DNA of 5,133 nt from Planctomycetota bacterium (GTDB taxonomy: Bacteria; Planctomycetota; MHYJ01; JACQXL01; JAVHLO01): NCBI GenBank assembly GCA_031082105.1, contig JAVHLO010000032.1, forward strand, positions 294-5,426, written 5' to 3'. The notes beneath the pieces are model-generated. The model ran no database searches. It had not been told where the DNA came from and worked only from the letters and a program-made list of their open reading frames with translations. This document shows, piece after piece, positions 1 through 5,133 of the stretch; the stretch's first letter is position 1, and the number at the start of each line of letters is the position of its first letter. The position numbers were made by a program, and so were the translations under genes.

Positions 1-496
1 TATCGTCCTTGAGATACTCGACTCTGGCGCGAAAGTACGGTTCCCTCTGGAGGACTTCGGTGACCCTGAATCGGCGCAACCCCTGGACGAGGATTCTCAC
101 GGTGCCGTCCGGAAAACGAAGCATCTTGAGGATATCGCAGGACGTGCCGACATCGTACGGCTCATCGGGTGCGTTCTCCGCGGTCTTGGGCTTCAACGCG
201 AGGTAGCCCATCGCCTTCGAGTTCTGGGACAGGACATCGTCGACGAGACTGACCGAGGCCTTATCGTTGATGCAGAGCGGCACGATCATGAACGGGAAGA
301 GAACCGTCTCGCGGCCGAGCATGATCGGGAGACCGGCCTGGGCGTGTTTTGCATGGGCGGTGCGGTCGGCCGCGCCGCGCTTCGCCGGCTTCGAAATGGC
401 CACCCTCACCGGAGCCGTGTCCGTGCCGGCTCGACTCGCAGTTCGAAGCCGGATCTTTCCCGGTTTCCTCTTTCCTGTGGTCTTTCGCTTATTCAT
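1..496 (-). CDS. lon: Lon protease, N-terminal part (cut by the window edge)
   Basis: The gene reads leftward from an ATG at 496-494 and is open to the window edge, giving the first 165 residues. Lon is a cytoplasmic ATP-dependent AAA+ serine protease that degrades misfolded and regulatory proteins. Only the start of its substrate-binding N domain is visible. Residues 56-74 (LPIMLGRETVLFPFMIVPL) match the family opening LP-x-LPLR-x-x-VLFPGM-x-x-PL. Residues 116-145 (VGT, ILKMLRFPDGTVRILVQG, RRFRV) match the next conserved block. The ATPase and Ser-Lys protease domains lie outside the window. Lon usually reaches the LP motif within about 10-20 residues. Here about 55 residues precede it, very rich in Lys and Arg (about 16 basic against 2 acidic). 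The usual FPGM is FPFM. The start follows the hsp20 stop by 6 bases. A GGAG at 512-509 lies 12 bases upstream, longer than ideal, so translational coupling to hsp20 is likely. A later start cannot be excluded, but no ATG occurs between residue 1 and the conserved block. Confidence 0.93.
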   Translation of the reverse strand, partial: MNKRKTTGKRKPGKIRLRTASRAGTDTAPVRVAISKPAKRGAADRTAHAKHAQAGLPIMLGRETVLFPFMIVPLCINDKASVSLVDDVLSQNSKAMGYLALKPKTAENAPDEPYDVGTSCDILKMLRFPDGTVRILVQGLRRFRVTEVLQREPYFRARVEYLKDD

Positions 497-502
497 GAGC
501 GC

Positions 503-958
503 CTAGCACTCCAGCTTGACGGACACTATCTGGGTCGCCCCGCGCTGTCGGGCCTTGGTCAGAGATATGAGCAGGAACCCGTCCTTGTATGAGGCGCGCC
601 CGGTGGTGAGCCTCGTTCCCTCGTCGAATACTATGGCGCGCTCGAACCTGCCGTAGTTGATCTCCAACTGCTTGAAGCTTCGCTTTATCGCCGATGACGT
701 ATCCACCCGTCTTCCGGACACAAGCAGGCGGCGCCCTTCAAGCTTGATATCGATATCCTCCGGACCGACACCTGCCAGCTCCATCTTCACGATCACCTCG
801 GTCTGTGTCTCGTACACGTCGGTCGGCGGCATCCACGCGCTCTCGGTGAGCATGACCACGAGGTTGCCTGAGACCAGCTCCTCGCTGAACGCCACGTCCC
901 GGTGCGAACACTTGTGCGAGGCATATCGCGGAGTCTCCAGGGTGAGGGAATCGCGCAT
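503..958 (-). CDS. Small heat-shock protein, Hsp20/alpha-crystallin family
   Basis: This 151-residue protein is an ATP-independent cytoplasmic holdase that binds unfolding proteins and keeps them soluble for refolding or degradation. The alpha-crystallin domain spans roughly residues 42-135. It opens with WMPPTDVYET (42-51), the usual W-x-P-x-x-D-x-Y-E entry, and continues with MELAGVGPEDIDIKLEG (59-75), the family's LPGv-x-x-eDI-x-v strand. It closes with A-x4-G-F-L (122-129), the form of the AxxxnGvL signature. The C-terminal I-x-I anchor used for oligomerisation is degenerate (V145-S-V147). The ATG at 958-956 is chosen because GGGAG (970-966) lies 7 bases upstream. The open frame extends to an ATG at 1015, but that start has no such site. 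It is the first gene of an operon with lon, 6 bases apart, a functional match between holdase and protease. A consensus promoter at 1115-1087 would drive both after a leader of about 120 bases. Confidence 0.93.
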   Translation of the reverse strand: MRDSLTLETPRYASHKCSHRDVAFSEELVSGNLVVMLTESAWMPPTDVYETQTEVIVKMELAGVGPEDIDIKLEGRRLLVSGRRVDTSSAIKRSFKQLEINYGRFERAIVFDEGTRLTTGRASYKDGFLLISLTKARQRGATQIVSVKLEC

Positions 959-965
959 CTTTCTA

Positions 966-970
966 CTCCC
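966..970 (-). promoter_or_regulatory. Shine-Dalgarno site of hsp20
   Basis: Read on the minus strand this is GGGAG, 7 bases before the ATG at 958. It decides the start codon over the upstream in-frame ATG at 1015. Just 5' of it in the transcript is a 4-bp hairpin (GGCT at 987-984, AGCC at 979-976, loop of 4). Confidence 0.75.
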
Positions 971-1086
971 ACAGCGGCTACCCAGCCTGTGTTTCGGTCG
1001 ATTTCGGAGTGACATACGGGGTTGAACAGACAGCGGGGCGAGTGTCCCCCAACCGGCCGGCGTACAGCTTGCACGGAATCATGCAA

Positions 1087-1115
1087 ATTATACACGCGGT
1101 CCGGACAACTGTCAA
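1087..1115 (-). promoter_or_regulatory. Consensus sigma-70-type promoter of hsp20-lon
   Basis: On the minus strand, TTGACA (1115-1110) is followed by 17 bases (1109-1093) and then TATAAT (1092-1087). Both hexamers match the housekeeping sigma consensus at every position and the spacing is optimal. Transcription would begin near 1080, about 120 bases before the hsp20 ATG. A perfect consensus core promoter would be very strong if unrestrained, so a stress operon with one is likely held down by a repressor. The overlapping inverted repeat at 1110-1128 is the obvious candidate operator. The repressor inference is not shown by the sequence. Confidence 0.85.
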
Positions 1116-1128
1116 GTTTTACTTGACA
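1110..1128. promoter_or_regulatory. Perfect inverted repeat over both -35 boxes, possible operator
   Basis: TGTCAAGT, TTT, ACTTGACA: two 8-base arms in perfect inverted symmetry around 3 bases. Each arm contains the -35 box (TTGACA) of one of two divergent promoters, for hsp20-lon leftward and asnS rightward. A dimeric regulator bound here would occlude RNA polymerase on both sides. Part of the symmetry is explained by two identical -35 boxes placed head to head, but the extra AC on the outer side of each TTGACA is also symmetric. It does not match CIRCE (TTAGCACTC-N9-GAGTGCTAA). The HspR repeat (CTTGAGT-N7-ACTCAAG) has the opposite orientation of its CTTG and CAAG halves. Confidence 0.55.
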
Positions 1129-1151
1129 AGCGAGAGGCTTCATGATAGTTT
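1123..1151 (+). promoter_or_regulatory. Probable asnS promoter
   Basis: TTGACA (1123-1128), then exactly 17 bases, then TAGTTT (1146-1151). The -10 box is poor (3 of 6) but carries an extended TG one base upstream (TGATAGTTT). Transcription would start near 1158-1160, only a few bases before the asnS ATG at 1162. This implies a leaderless or nearly leaderless message. No Shine-Dalgarno site lies within 15 bases of that ATG, which agrees. An alternative is a start further upstream from a promoter I did not recognise. Confidence 0.5.
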
Positions 1152-1161
1152 CAAAAGCCTT

Positions 1162-2451
1162 ATGCACGCATACGTCGAGGAGCTTGCAAAGCATGTCGGG
1201 CAGGAAGTGACGGTAAAGGGCTGGCTCTACAATCGCAGGTCAAGCGGCAAGATACAGTTTCTCCAGGTCCGGGACGGCACGGGGATAGTCCAGTGCATCC
1301 TGACCGAAGACGCGGCGGACAAGAGCCGCTTTGAGGCCTGCGAGCATCTGCCGCAGGAGTCGTCCCTCGTGGTGACCGGCGTGTGCCGCGCCGACAAACG
1401 GGCGCCCGGCGGGTTCGAACTCACCGCGCGGGAAGTGAGCATCGTTCAAGTTGCCCAGAACTACCCGATCTCATTGCAGTCTCATGGGATCGGGTTCCTC
1501 ATGGAGCATCGTCACCTGTGGTTGAGGTCGCGCAAGCAGGTGGCGACCCTGCGAATCCGGGCGACGGTGATCAAGGCGATCCGCGATTTCTTCGATTCGC
1601 GCGGGTTCATCCTCGCGGATTCGCCCATTCTTACGCCTGCCGCTTGTGAAGGTACGAGCACACTTTTCGAGGTTGGCTACTTCGACGACAAGGCCTACCT
1701 GTCCCAGAGCGGCCAGTTGTACGCCGAGGCCGCGGCCATGGCGCTCGGAAAGGTCTACTGTTTCGGCCCGACCTTTCGCGCCGAGCGGTCGAAGACTCGC
1801 CGGCACCTCACCGAATTCTGGATGGTGGAGCCGGAGGTGGCCTTTGCGGACCTGGACGACGTGATGCGTCTTGCAGAGGAGTTCATCAGCTTCATTGTAT
1901 CGACTACGCTTGGCAGATGCAAGGAAGAGCTGAAGGTGCTCGAAAGAGACACGGTCAGGCTTGAGAAAGTGACGCCGCCGTTTCCGCGGATCTCATATGA
2001 CGAAGCGATCAAGATGCTGACCGAATCGGGTCATGACATCAAGTGGGGCGGCGATTTCGGCGCGCCGGAGGAGACCGCCATATCGGATAGGTACGAAAAG
2101 CCCGTGATGGTCCATAGATACCCGATGGCCTGCAAGGCGTTTTACATGAAGACGGATCCCCAGGATGAACGCCTTGCGCTGTGCGTCGACGTCATTGCGC
2201 CGGAGGGGGTGGGCGAGATCATCGGCGGAAGCCAGCGTGAAGACAGGCTCGAAGTCCTTGAGAAGAGGATCGCAGAGAACAACCTCTCGAAGGAATCGCT
2301 CGAGTGGTACCTTGACCTGAGGAGATTCGGGTCCGTTCCGCACGGGGGCTTCGGTCTTGGGCTCGAACGGACGGTGGCCTGGATTTGCGGAACCGAACAC
2401 ATTCGCGAGACCATACCGTTCCCGCGCATGTTGTACCGCATCTATCCGTAG
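1162..2451 (+). CDS. asnS: Asparaginyl-tRNA synthetase (EC 6.1.1.22)
   Basis: This cytoplasmic class IIb enzyme joins asparagine to tRNA-Asn using ATP. The 429-residue length is normal for a bacterial AsnRS. The N-terminal OB-fold anticodon-binding domain is at about 15-97 (VTVKGWLYNRRSSGKIQFLQ, then VRDGTGIVQ). The class II catalytic domain follows. Motif 1 is around 131-160. Motif 2 is 205-223 (FRAERSKTRRHLTEFWMVE). Motif 3 is 395-404 (GGFGLGLERT). YLSQSGQLYAEA (179-190) favours AsnRS; AspRS usually has QSPQ at this point. GEIIGGSQRE (351-360) and the C-terminus RETIPFPRMLYRIYP are also typical. The ATG at 1162 is chosen because the family normally starts just before the H-V-G-Q-x-V-T-V-K-G-W segment. 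The frame is open back to 1009, but that extension crosses both promoters. No Shine-Dalgarno site is evident. The gene is divergent from hsp20-lon and ends in its own terminator, so it is probably monocistronic. Its presence suggests direct Asn-tRNA charging rather than sole reliance on transamidation. Confidence 0.95.
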   Translation: MHAYVEELAKHVGQEVTVKGWLYNRRSSGKIQFLQVRDGTGIVQCILTEDAADKSRFEACEHLPQESSLVVTGVCRADKRAPGGFELTAREVSIVQVAQNYPISLQSHGIGFLMEHRHLWLRSRKQVATLRIRATVIKAIRDFFDSRGFILADSPILTPAACEGTSTLFEVGYFDDKAYLSQSGQLYAEAAAMALGKVYCFGPTFRAERSKTRRHLTEFWMVEPEVAFADLDDVMRLAEEFISFIVSTTLGRCKEELKVLERDTVRLEKVTPPFPRISYDEAIKMLTESGHDIKWGGDFGAPEETAISDRYEKPVMVHRYPMACKAFYMKTDPQDERLALCVDVIAPEGVGEIIGGSQREDRLEVLEKRIAENNLSKESLEWYLDLRRFGSVPHGGFGLGLERTVAWICGTEHIRETIPFPRMLYRIYP

Positions 2452-2480
2452 GCGTCAAACCGGTTGGCGCCTTTCTATTT
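2451..2480 (+). terminator. Intrinsic terminator of asnS
   Basis: GGCGTCAA (2451-2458) pairs with TTGGCGCC (2464-2471) over 8 bp including one G-U, around the loop ACCGG. A T-rich run, TTTCTATTT (2472-2480), follows. The stem begins at the last base of the asnS stop codon. It separates asnS from the ferredoxin gene. Confidence 0.8.
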
Positions 2481-2501
2481 GTCTCACTATTCATTTTTCG
2501 T

Positions 2502-2505
2502 GGAG
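2502..2505 (+). promoter_or_regulatory. Shine-Dalgarno site of the ferredoxin gene
   Basis: GGAG, 7 bases upstream of a GTG codon at 2513. It is the reason for preferring the GTG over the in-frame ATG at 2528. Confidence 0.65.
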
Positions 2506-2512
2506 TGTGATC

Positions 2513-2707
2513 GTGGCCAAGAAGCTGATGCCGAAGATCAACCTGGACGAGTGCGTCGGGTGCGAAGCGTGCGTGACGGAGTGCGAGGCCCAGGCGCTGG
2601 GCATGGTTGACGACAAGGCGAAACTGGTCAAGGCCGATGCGTGCACGAGCTGCAAGAAGTGCAGCGAGAACTGTCCGTCCGAAGCGATCAAGATGGAAGA
2701 GCAATAG
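2513..2707 (+). CDS. 2[4Fe-4S] ferredoxin, 64 aa
   Basis: A small soluble low-potential electron carrier. Two cluster-binding motifs are intact. C14-x2-C17-x2-C20-x3-C24 is the first. C44-x2-C47-x2-C50-x3-C54-P55 is the second. In this fold each cluster takes three cysteines from one motif and the fourth from the other. The first motif lacks the proline that normally follows its last cysteine (Glu-25 instead), while the second keeps it. Length is typical of clostridial-type ferredoxins. The GTG at 2513 is chosen because GGAG (2502-2505) lies 7 bases upstream. An ATG at 2528 would also leave the whole domain but lacks a comparable site. The gene follows the asnS terminator, so it needs its own promoter. 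The AT-rich stretch at 2472-2500 could hold one, but no convincing hexamers stand out. The electron donor and acceptor cannot be told from the sequence. Confidence 0.93.
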   Translation: MAKKLMPKINLDECVGCEACVTECEAQALGMVDDKAKLVKADACTSCKKCSENCPSEAIKMEEQ

Positions 2708-2807
2708 CCTGATCGCCTAGCCCGGCCGGTATGCGGGCAGGAGGCGGATTGTCGACTTGGATTCGCCGGGCAGTCTCCAGCGTTCGGGCTTGAGTGTGTC
2801 TTCGGCA

Positions 2808-2845
2808 GGGAGCGCATCTCCGGTCCGGGCGTTCGACCGGCTCCC
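2808..2845 (+). other. Two-part hairpin between the ferredoxin and acyl-CoA dehydrogenase genes
   Basis: CCGGTC (2820-2825) pairs with GACCGG (2835-2840) around a 9-base loop. Directly outside it, GGGAG (2808-2812) pairs with CTCCC (2841-2845), leaving a 7-base bulge on the 5' side. No T-run follows at once; the nearest is CTTTTCC at about 2857-2863, 12 bases on. It may be a weak or factor-dependent terminator, a processing site, or leader structure of the dehydrogenase message. The rest of the 185-base gap (2708-2892) holds a smaller stem (GCCCG/CGGGC near 2724-2742) and nothing coding that I can support. Confidence 0.4.
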
Positions 2846-2892
2846 GAGTCGCAGCGCTTTTCCTTGTGGACTTCGAGCGATGAGAGACAACC

Positions 2893-4050
2893 ATGAATTT
2901 GAATCTCGATCTGACCGATGAACAGAAACTGATCAGGGACATGGTGCGCCAGTTCGCCGTGAAGGATGTCGAGCCGCGCGCGGCGGCCATAGATCGCACC
3001 GAGGAGATGCCGCTTGACACGGTCAAGAAGATGGCGGAGTTGAGCCTGCTCGGCATCCCGTTCCCGGAGGAATACGGCGGCGCCGGCGGCGATACCCTCA
3101 GCTACATCCTTGCCGTGGAGGAGCTTGCGCGGGTGTGCGGATCGACCTCCATCACGCTCGCCGCGCATACCTCGCTGGGAACCTATCCCATATACGCGTT
3201 CGCGTCCGAAGAGCTGCGCAAGAAGTACCTGCCCCCGCTCGCCTCGGGGAAATACCTTGGCGCCATGGGGCTCACGGAGCCTGACGCCGGTTCCGATGTC
3301 ATGGCCATGACGACGACAGCGGTCAGGAAGAACGGCAACTGGGTGTTGAACGGCCGCAAACAGTTCATCACGAACGCGGGCTATGCCGGCAGTTGCGTGG
3401 TGGCCGCCGTGACGGACAAGTCCAAGGGCCATCGCGGAATCAGCGCCTTCGTGGTGGAGCGCGACACGCCGGGCTTCACTATCGGAAGGAAGGAGCAGAA
3501 GCTGGGGCTGCGCGGTTCCGACACGCGCGAACTGGTCTTTGAAGAGTGCAGGATCCCCGAATCGAACCTGCTCGGCAAGGAGGGCGAAGGTTTCGCGCAT
3601 TTCATGCAGACGCTCGACGGCGGCCGAATAAGCATCGGCGCGCTCGCCCTGGGCATCGCGCAGGGGGCGTTGGACAAGAGCGTCCCGTTCGTCAAGGAGC
3701 GAAAACAGTTCGGCAAGCCGATAGGGAGTTTTCAGGCCATCCAGCACAAGATCGCCGACATGGCCACGGAGATAGAGGCTGCGCGGCACCTCGTGTACCA
3801 CGCTGCACGACTGAAGGACGCGGGCCGGCCTTTCGTGAAGGAGTCCGCGATCGCGAAGCTGTTCGCGTCCGAAGTGGCCATGCGCGCCACGTTCAATGCC
3901 ATCCAGGTGCACGGAGGTTACGGCTACACACAGGAGTACCCCGTCGAGAGATACTATCGCGACGCGAAGCTCTGCGAGATCGGCGAGGGCACTTCCGAGA
4001 TCCAGAGACTCGTGATCGCGCGCCAGGTGCTCGGACGTCTGCAACCCTGA
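2893..4050 (+). CDS. Acyl-CoA dehydrogenase, short-chain/butyryl-CoA type
   Basis: An FAD-dependent enzyme that oxidises acyl-CoA to trans-2-enoyl-CoA, normally passing electrons to electron-transfer flavoprotein. The 385-residue length is standard. The N-terminal helical domain is about 1-120, with EEYGGAGGD at 59-67. The beta domain is about 121-230, with the FAD-binding signature GLTEPDAGSD at 126-135. The C-terminal helical domain is about 231-385, with KQFGKPIGSFQAIQ at 271-284, HGGYGYTQEYPVERYYRDAK at 340-359, then EIGEGTSEIQR. The catalytic base is predicted to be E365 in the GEGT segment, the position used by short- and medium-chain enzymes. Overall pattern resembles short-chain, butyryl-CoA or 2-methyl-branched enzymes, but substrate length cannot be read from sequence. 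Start: the ATG at 2893 has only a weak GAGAG (2882-2886) 6 bases upstream, yet the protein begins where the family does. No etfA, etfB, thiolase or hydratase is in view. Confidence 0.94.
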   Translation: MNLNLDLTDEQKLIRDMVRQFAVKDVEPRAAAIDRTEEMPLDTVKKMAELSLLGIPFPEEYGGAGGDTLSYILAVEELARVCGSTSITLAAHTSLGTYPIYAFASEELRKKYLPPLASGKYLGAMGLTEPDAGSDVMAMTTTAVRKNGNWVLNGRKQFITNAGYAGSCVVAAVTDKSKGHRGISAFVVERDTPGFTIGRKEQKLGLRGSDTRELVFEECRIPESNLLGKEGEGFAHFMQTLDGGRISIGALALGIAQGALDKSVPFVKERKQFGKPIGSFQAIQHKIADMATEIEAARHLVYHAARLKDAGRPFVKESAIAKLFASEVAMRATFNAIQVHGGYGYTQEYPVERYYRDAKLCEIGEGTSEIQRLVIARQVLGRLQP

Positions 4051-4051
4051 A

Positions 4052-4064
4052 CCGGCCGTGCCGG
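4052..4064 (+). other. Small GC-rich hairpin after the acyl-CoA dehydrogenase
   Basis: CCGGC (4052-4056) and GCCGG (4060-4064) form a 5-bp stem with a 3-base loop, two bases after the stop codon. There is no T-run behind it, so it is not a standard intrinsic terminator. Transcription may continue into the next gene. The remaining gap up to 4132 shows no clear promoter. Confidence 0.3.
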
Positions 4065-4121
4065 GTGACGGACAGGCGCTTCCGCGCGACGGTCGTCCGG
4101 GTGTTTCGCATTTGTTTGAAC

Positions 4122-4125
4122 GGAG
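4122..4125 (+). promoter_or_regulatory. Shine-Dalgarno site of the coiled-coil protein gene
   Basis: GGAG, 7 bases before the ATG at 4133. It supports this start and the reality of the gene, which has no recognised homologue to confirm it. Confidence 0.65.
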
Positions 4126-4132
4126 CGTATCC

Positions 4133-5133
4133 ATGAGCCAGCGGGAAAAGGACATCGCAGCCCTCGCGACTCGAATTGCCGAGTTGGAGAACCAGTCGAG
4201 CAACGAGTTCGTCGAGATGGGGAAGGTCCTGATATCGAGCGGCTACACCGGCGGTAGAATACCGGAAGTGGCGGCGGCATTGGAGAAGAGCTCCGCACTC
4301 AACGCGAAGGTCAGCCAGCGCAGGGGTGAAATACGACAGATCGTGGACAGGCTCGACCAGTTGAAGATGATCGGCGAGACCTTGAGGGCCAACGAGAGAA
4401 AAGTGAAGACCTCCCAGAGCGAAATCGAGGGTTCGCACAAGGAGATCGGCAAGGTCGCCTTCGAAGCGTACAAGACCAAATGCCAGGACAAGGACAGGTA
4501 CCGCGAGACGTTCGAGGAGGTCCTGCGGATCGAGGAGGAGATCGACAAGAAGCAGAAGGAGATCGAAGCGGTCGAGACGGAGGGCAAGACGAAGGGATTC
4601 TTCAGCCGGGTCAAGGACAAGGCGAACATCTATCTGATCAAGGCGGCGATCGTGAAGACTGAGATGGGCAGATCGAGCGCCCTCTCCGCGGTCGGCGCCA
4701 AGGTGCTGGGCGCGGACTTCGCCTCGGTCGTCGCCGACGACAGCCTGGGCAGGACGCTTGAGGCGCCGCTTGGTCTCAAGAAGACGATCGCAGAGCTGAC
4801 GGCCTCTTCCGAGTCGCTCAGGACACAGCAGGCGACAACGCAGTCCGATCTCGTCAGGATAGTCGGGTCCGACCAGAATCCCCAGGGGAAGGTGAAGGAA
4901 TGGGAGCGAGAGGTTTCGGCGGCCGAGCAGGAAGTCGCTTCGATGTTCAGGTCGCTTGGAGAACAGTGTCATACGCACGGTCTGCATTCCGAGATCGACT
5001 CGAACGACCTGAAGACGCATGCGAAGACGGTAGACCAGCTTGGGTCTGAGATCGCCGCAAGTCGAGGTCAGATCGAGAGCCTGAGGGCGGCCATCGAACT
5101 CGACAGGAGCGTGGCGGAATGCGACGGGCTGAA
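4133..5133 (+). CDS. Unrecognised charged, probably coiled-coil protein (3' end outside window)
   Basis: The ATG at 4133 has GGAG (4122-4125) 7 bases upstream. The frame stays open to the window edge, giving 333 residues of a longer protein. I do not recognise the family. There is no signal peptide or membrane segment, so it is probably cytoplasmic. Composition is rich in Glu, Lys, Gln, Ser, Ala and Arg. Heptad-like helices appear at about 4-20, 56-100, 120-150, 255-275 and 300-325 (for example EEVLRIEEEIDKKQKEIEAV at 128-147), suggesting coiled coils. Between them is a less charged, small-residue segment at about 165-215 (around IYLIKAAIVKTE, SALSAVGAKVLGADFASVVADD) that may fold as a separate unit. 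Two cysteines (C117, C279) and H280, H282, H285 cluster loosely, with no recognisable metal motif. It lies 82 bases after the dehydrogenase with no evident terminator between, so co-transcription is possible. No function is inferred. Confidence 0.85.
   Translation, partial: MSQREKDIAALATRIAELENQSSNEFVEMGKVLISSGYTGGRIPEVAAALEKSSALNAKVSQRRGEIRQIVDRLDQLKMIGETLRANERKVKTSQSEIEGSHKEIGKVAFEAYKTKCQDKDRYRETFEEVLRIEEEIDKKQKEIEAVETEGKTKGFFSRVKDKANIYLIKAAIVKTEMGRSSALSAVGAKVLGADFASVVADDSLGRTLEAPLGLKKTIAELTASSESLRTQQATTQSDLVRIVGSDQNPQGKVKEWEREVSAAEQEVASMFRSLGEQCHTHGLHSEIDSNDLKTHAKTVDQLGSEIAASRGQIESLRAAIELDRSVAECDGL

Noticed and set aside
959..1015. 19-residue N-terminal extension of Hsp20 from the ATG at 1015
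   Set aside because: GGGAG 7 bases before the ATG at 958 marks that as the start. The extension shows no conserved features.
1110..1128. CIRCE or HspR (HAIR) heat-shock operator
   Set aside because: The arm sequences and orientation do not match either consensus. Only a generic inverted repeat is claimed.
1009..1161. 51-residue N-terminal extension of asnS from the ATG at 1009
   Set aside because: It crosses the divergent promoter region, has no family counterpart, and AsnRS proteins normally begin at about residue 1 of the 1162 start.
2730..2792. 20-codon micro-ORF between the ferredoxin and the dehydrogenase (starts MRAGGG)
   Set aside because: No ribosome-binding site or hydrophobic or conserved pattern. 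This is expected by chance in this gap.
4051..4066. Intrinsic terminator after the acyl-CoA dehydrogenase
   Set aside because: The 5-bp stem is not followed by a T-run, so termination cannot be supported.
2491..4203. 570-codon open frame on the minus strand across the ferredoxin and the acyl-CoA dehydrogenase
   Set aside because: It is antisense to two clearly conserved genes, its translation is Arg/Leu/His-rich without recognisable motifs, and long antisense frames are common in GC-rich coding DNA.
3893..5020. 375-codon open frame on the minus strand opposite the coiled-coil gene
   Set aside because: The plus-strand frame has a good ribosome-binding site and charged helical composition. 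The minus frame is Arg/Leu-rich, also runs into the antisense of the dehydrogenase, and looks like a shadow.

Overview
This is a bacterial chromosome fragment with about 60% GC by eye. It carries five protein-coding genes, two of them cut by the window edges. No ribosomal or transfer RNA gene, insertion sequence, CRISPR array or phage gene is visible. The organism cannot be named from these genes. High GC, a 2[4Fe-4S] bacterial-type ferredoxin, a short-chain-type acyl-CoA dehydrogenase and a bacterial heat-shock pair fit an anaerobic or facultative bacterium, possibly from an uncultured lineage, but that is inference.

Left part (1-1160, minus strand). A small heat-shock protein gene (Hsp20 family, 503-958) is followed after 6 bases by the start of a lon protease gene (496 down to the window edge). 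The two form a protein-quality-control operon: Hsp20 holds unfolded proteins and Lon degrades them. A consensus sigma-70-type promoter (TTGACA, 17 bases, TATAAT) reads leftward from about 1115 to 1087, leaving a 5' leader of about 120 bases before hsp20.

Centre (1162-2480, plus strand). asnS, the complete asparaginyl-tRNA synthetase gene, is divergent from the heat-shock operon. Its likely promoter lies back-to-back with the hsp20 promoter. The two -35 boxes form a perfect 19-base inverted repeat (1110-1128). asnS ends in a clear intrinsic terminator overlapping its stop codon.

Right part (2513-5133, plus strand). A 64-residue 2[4Fe-4S] ferredoxin with a GTG start is followed, after a 185-base gap containing a strong hairpin, by a complete acyl-CoA dehydrogenase (385 aa). 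After another 82 bases comes the first 333 residues of an unrecognised, highly charged, probably coiled-coil protein that runs off the window. The ferredoxin and the dehydrogenase could both serve electron transfer, but no electron-transfer flavoprotein gene is visible to link them.

The most interesting points are the symmetric divergent promoter/operator between a stress operon and a housekeeping tRNA synthetase, the strongly basic 55-residue N-terminal extension on Lon, and the unknown coiled-coil protein. I saw no convincing new multi-gene system.
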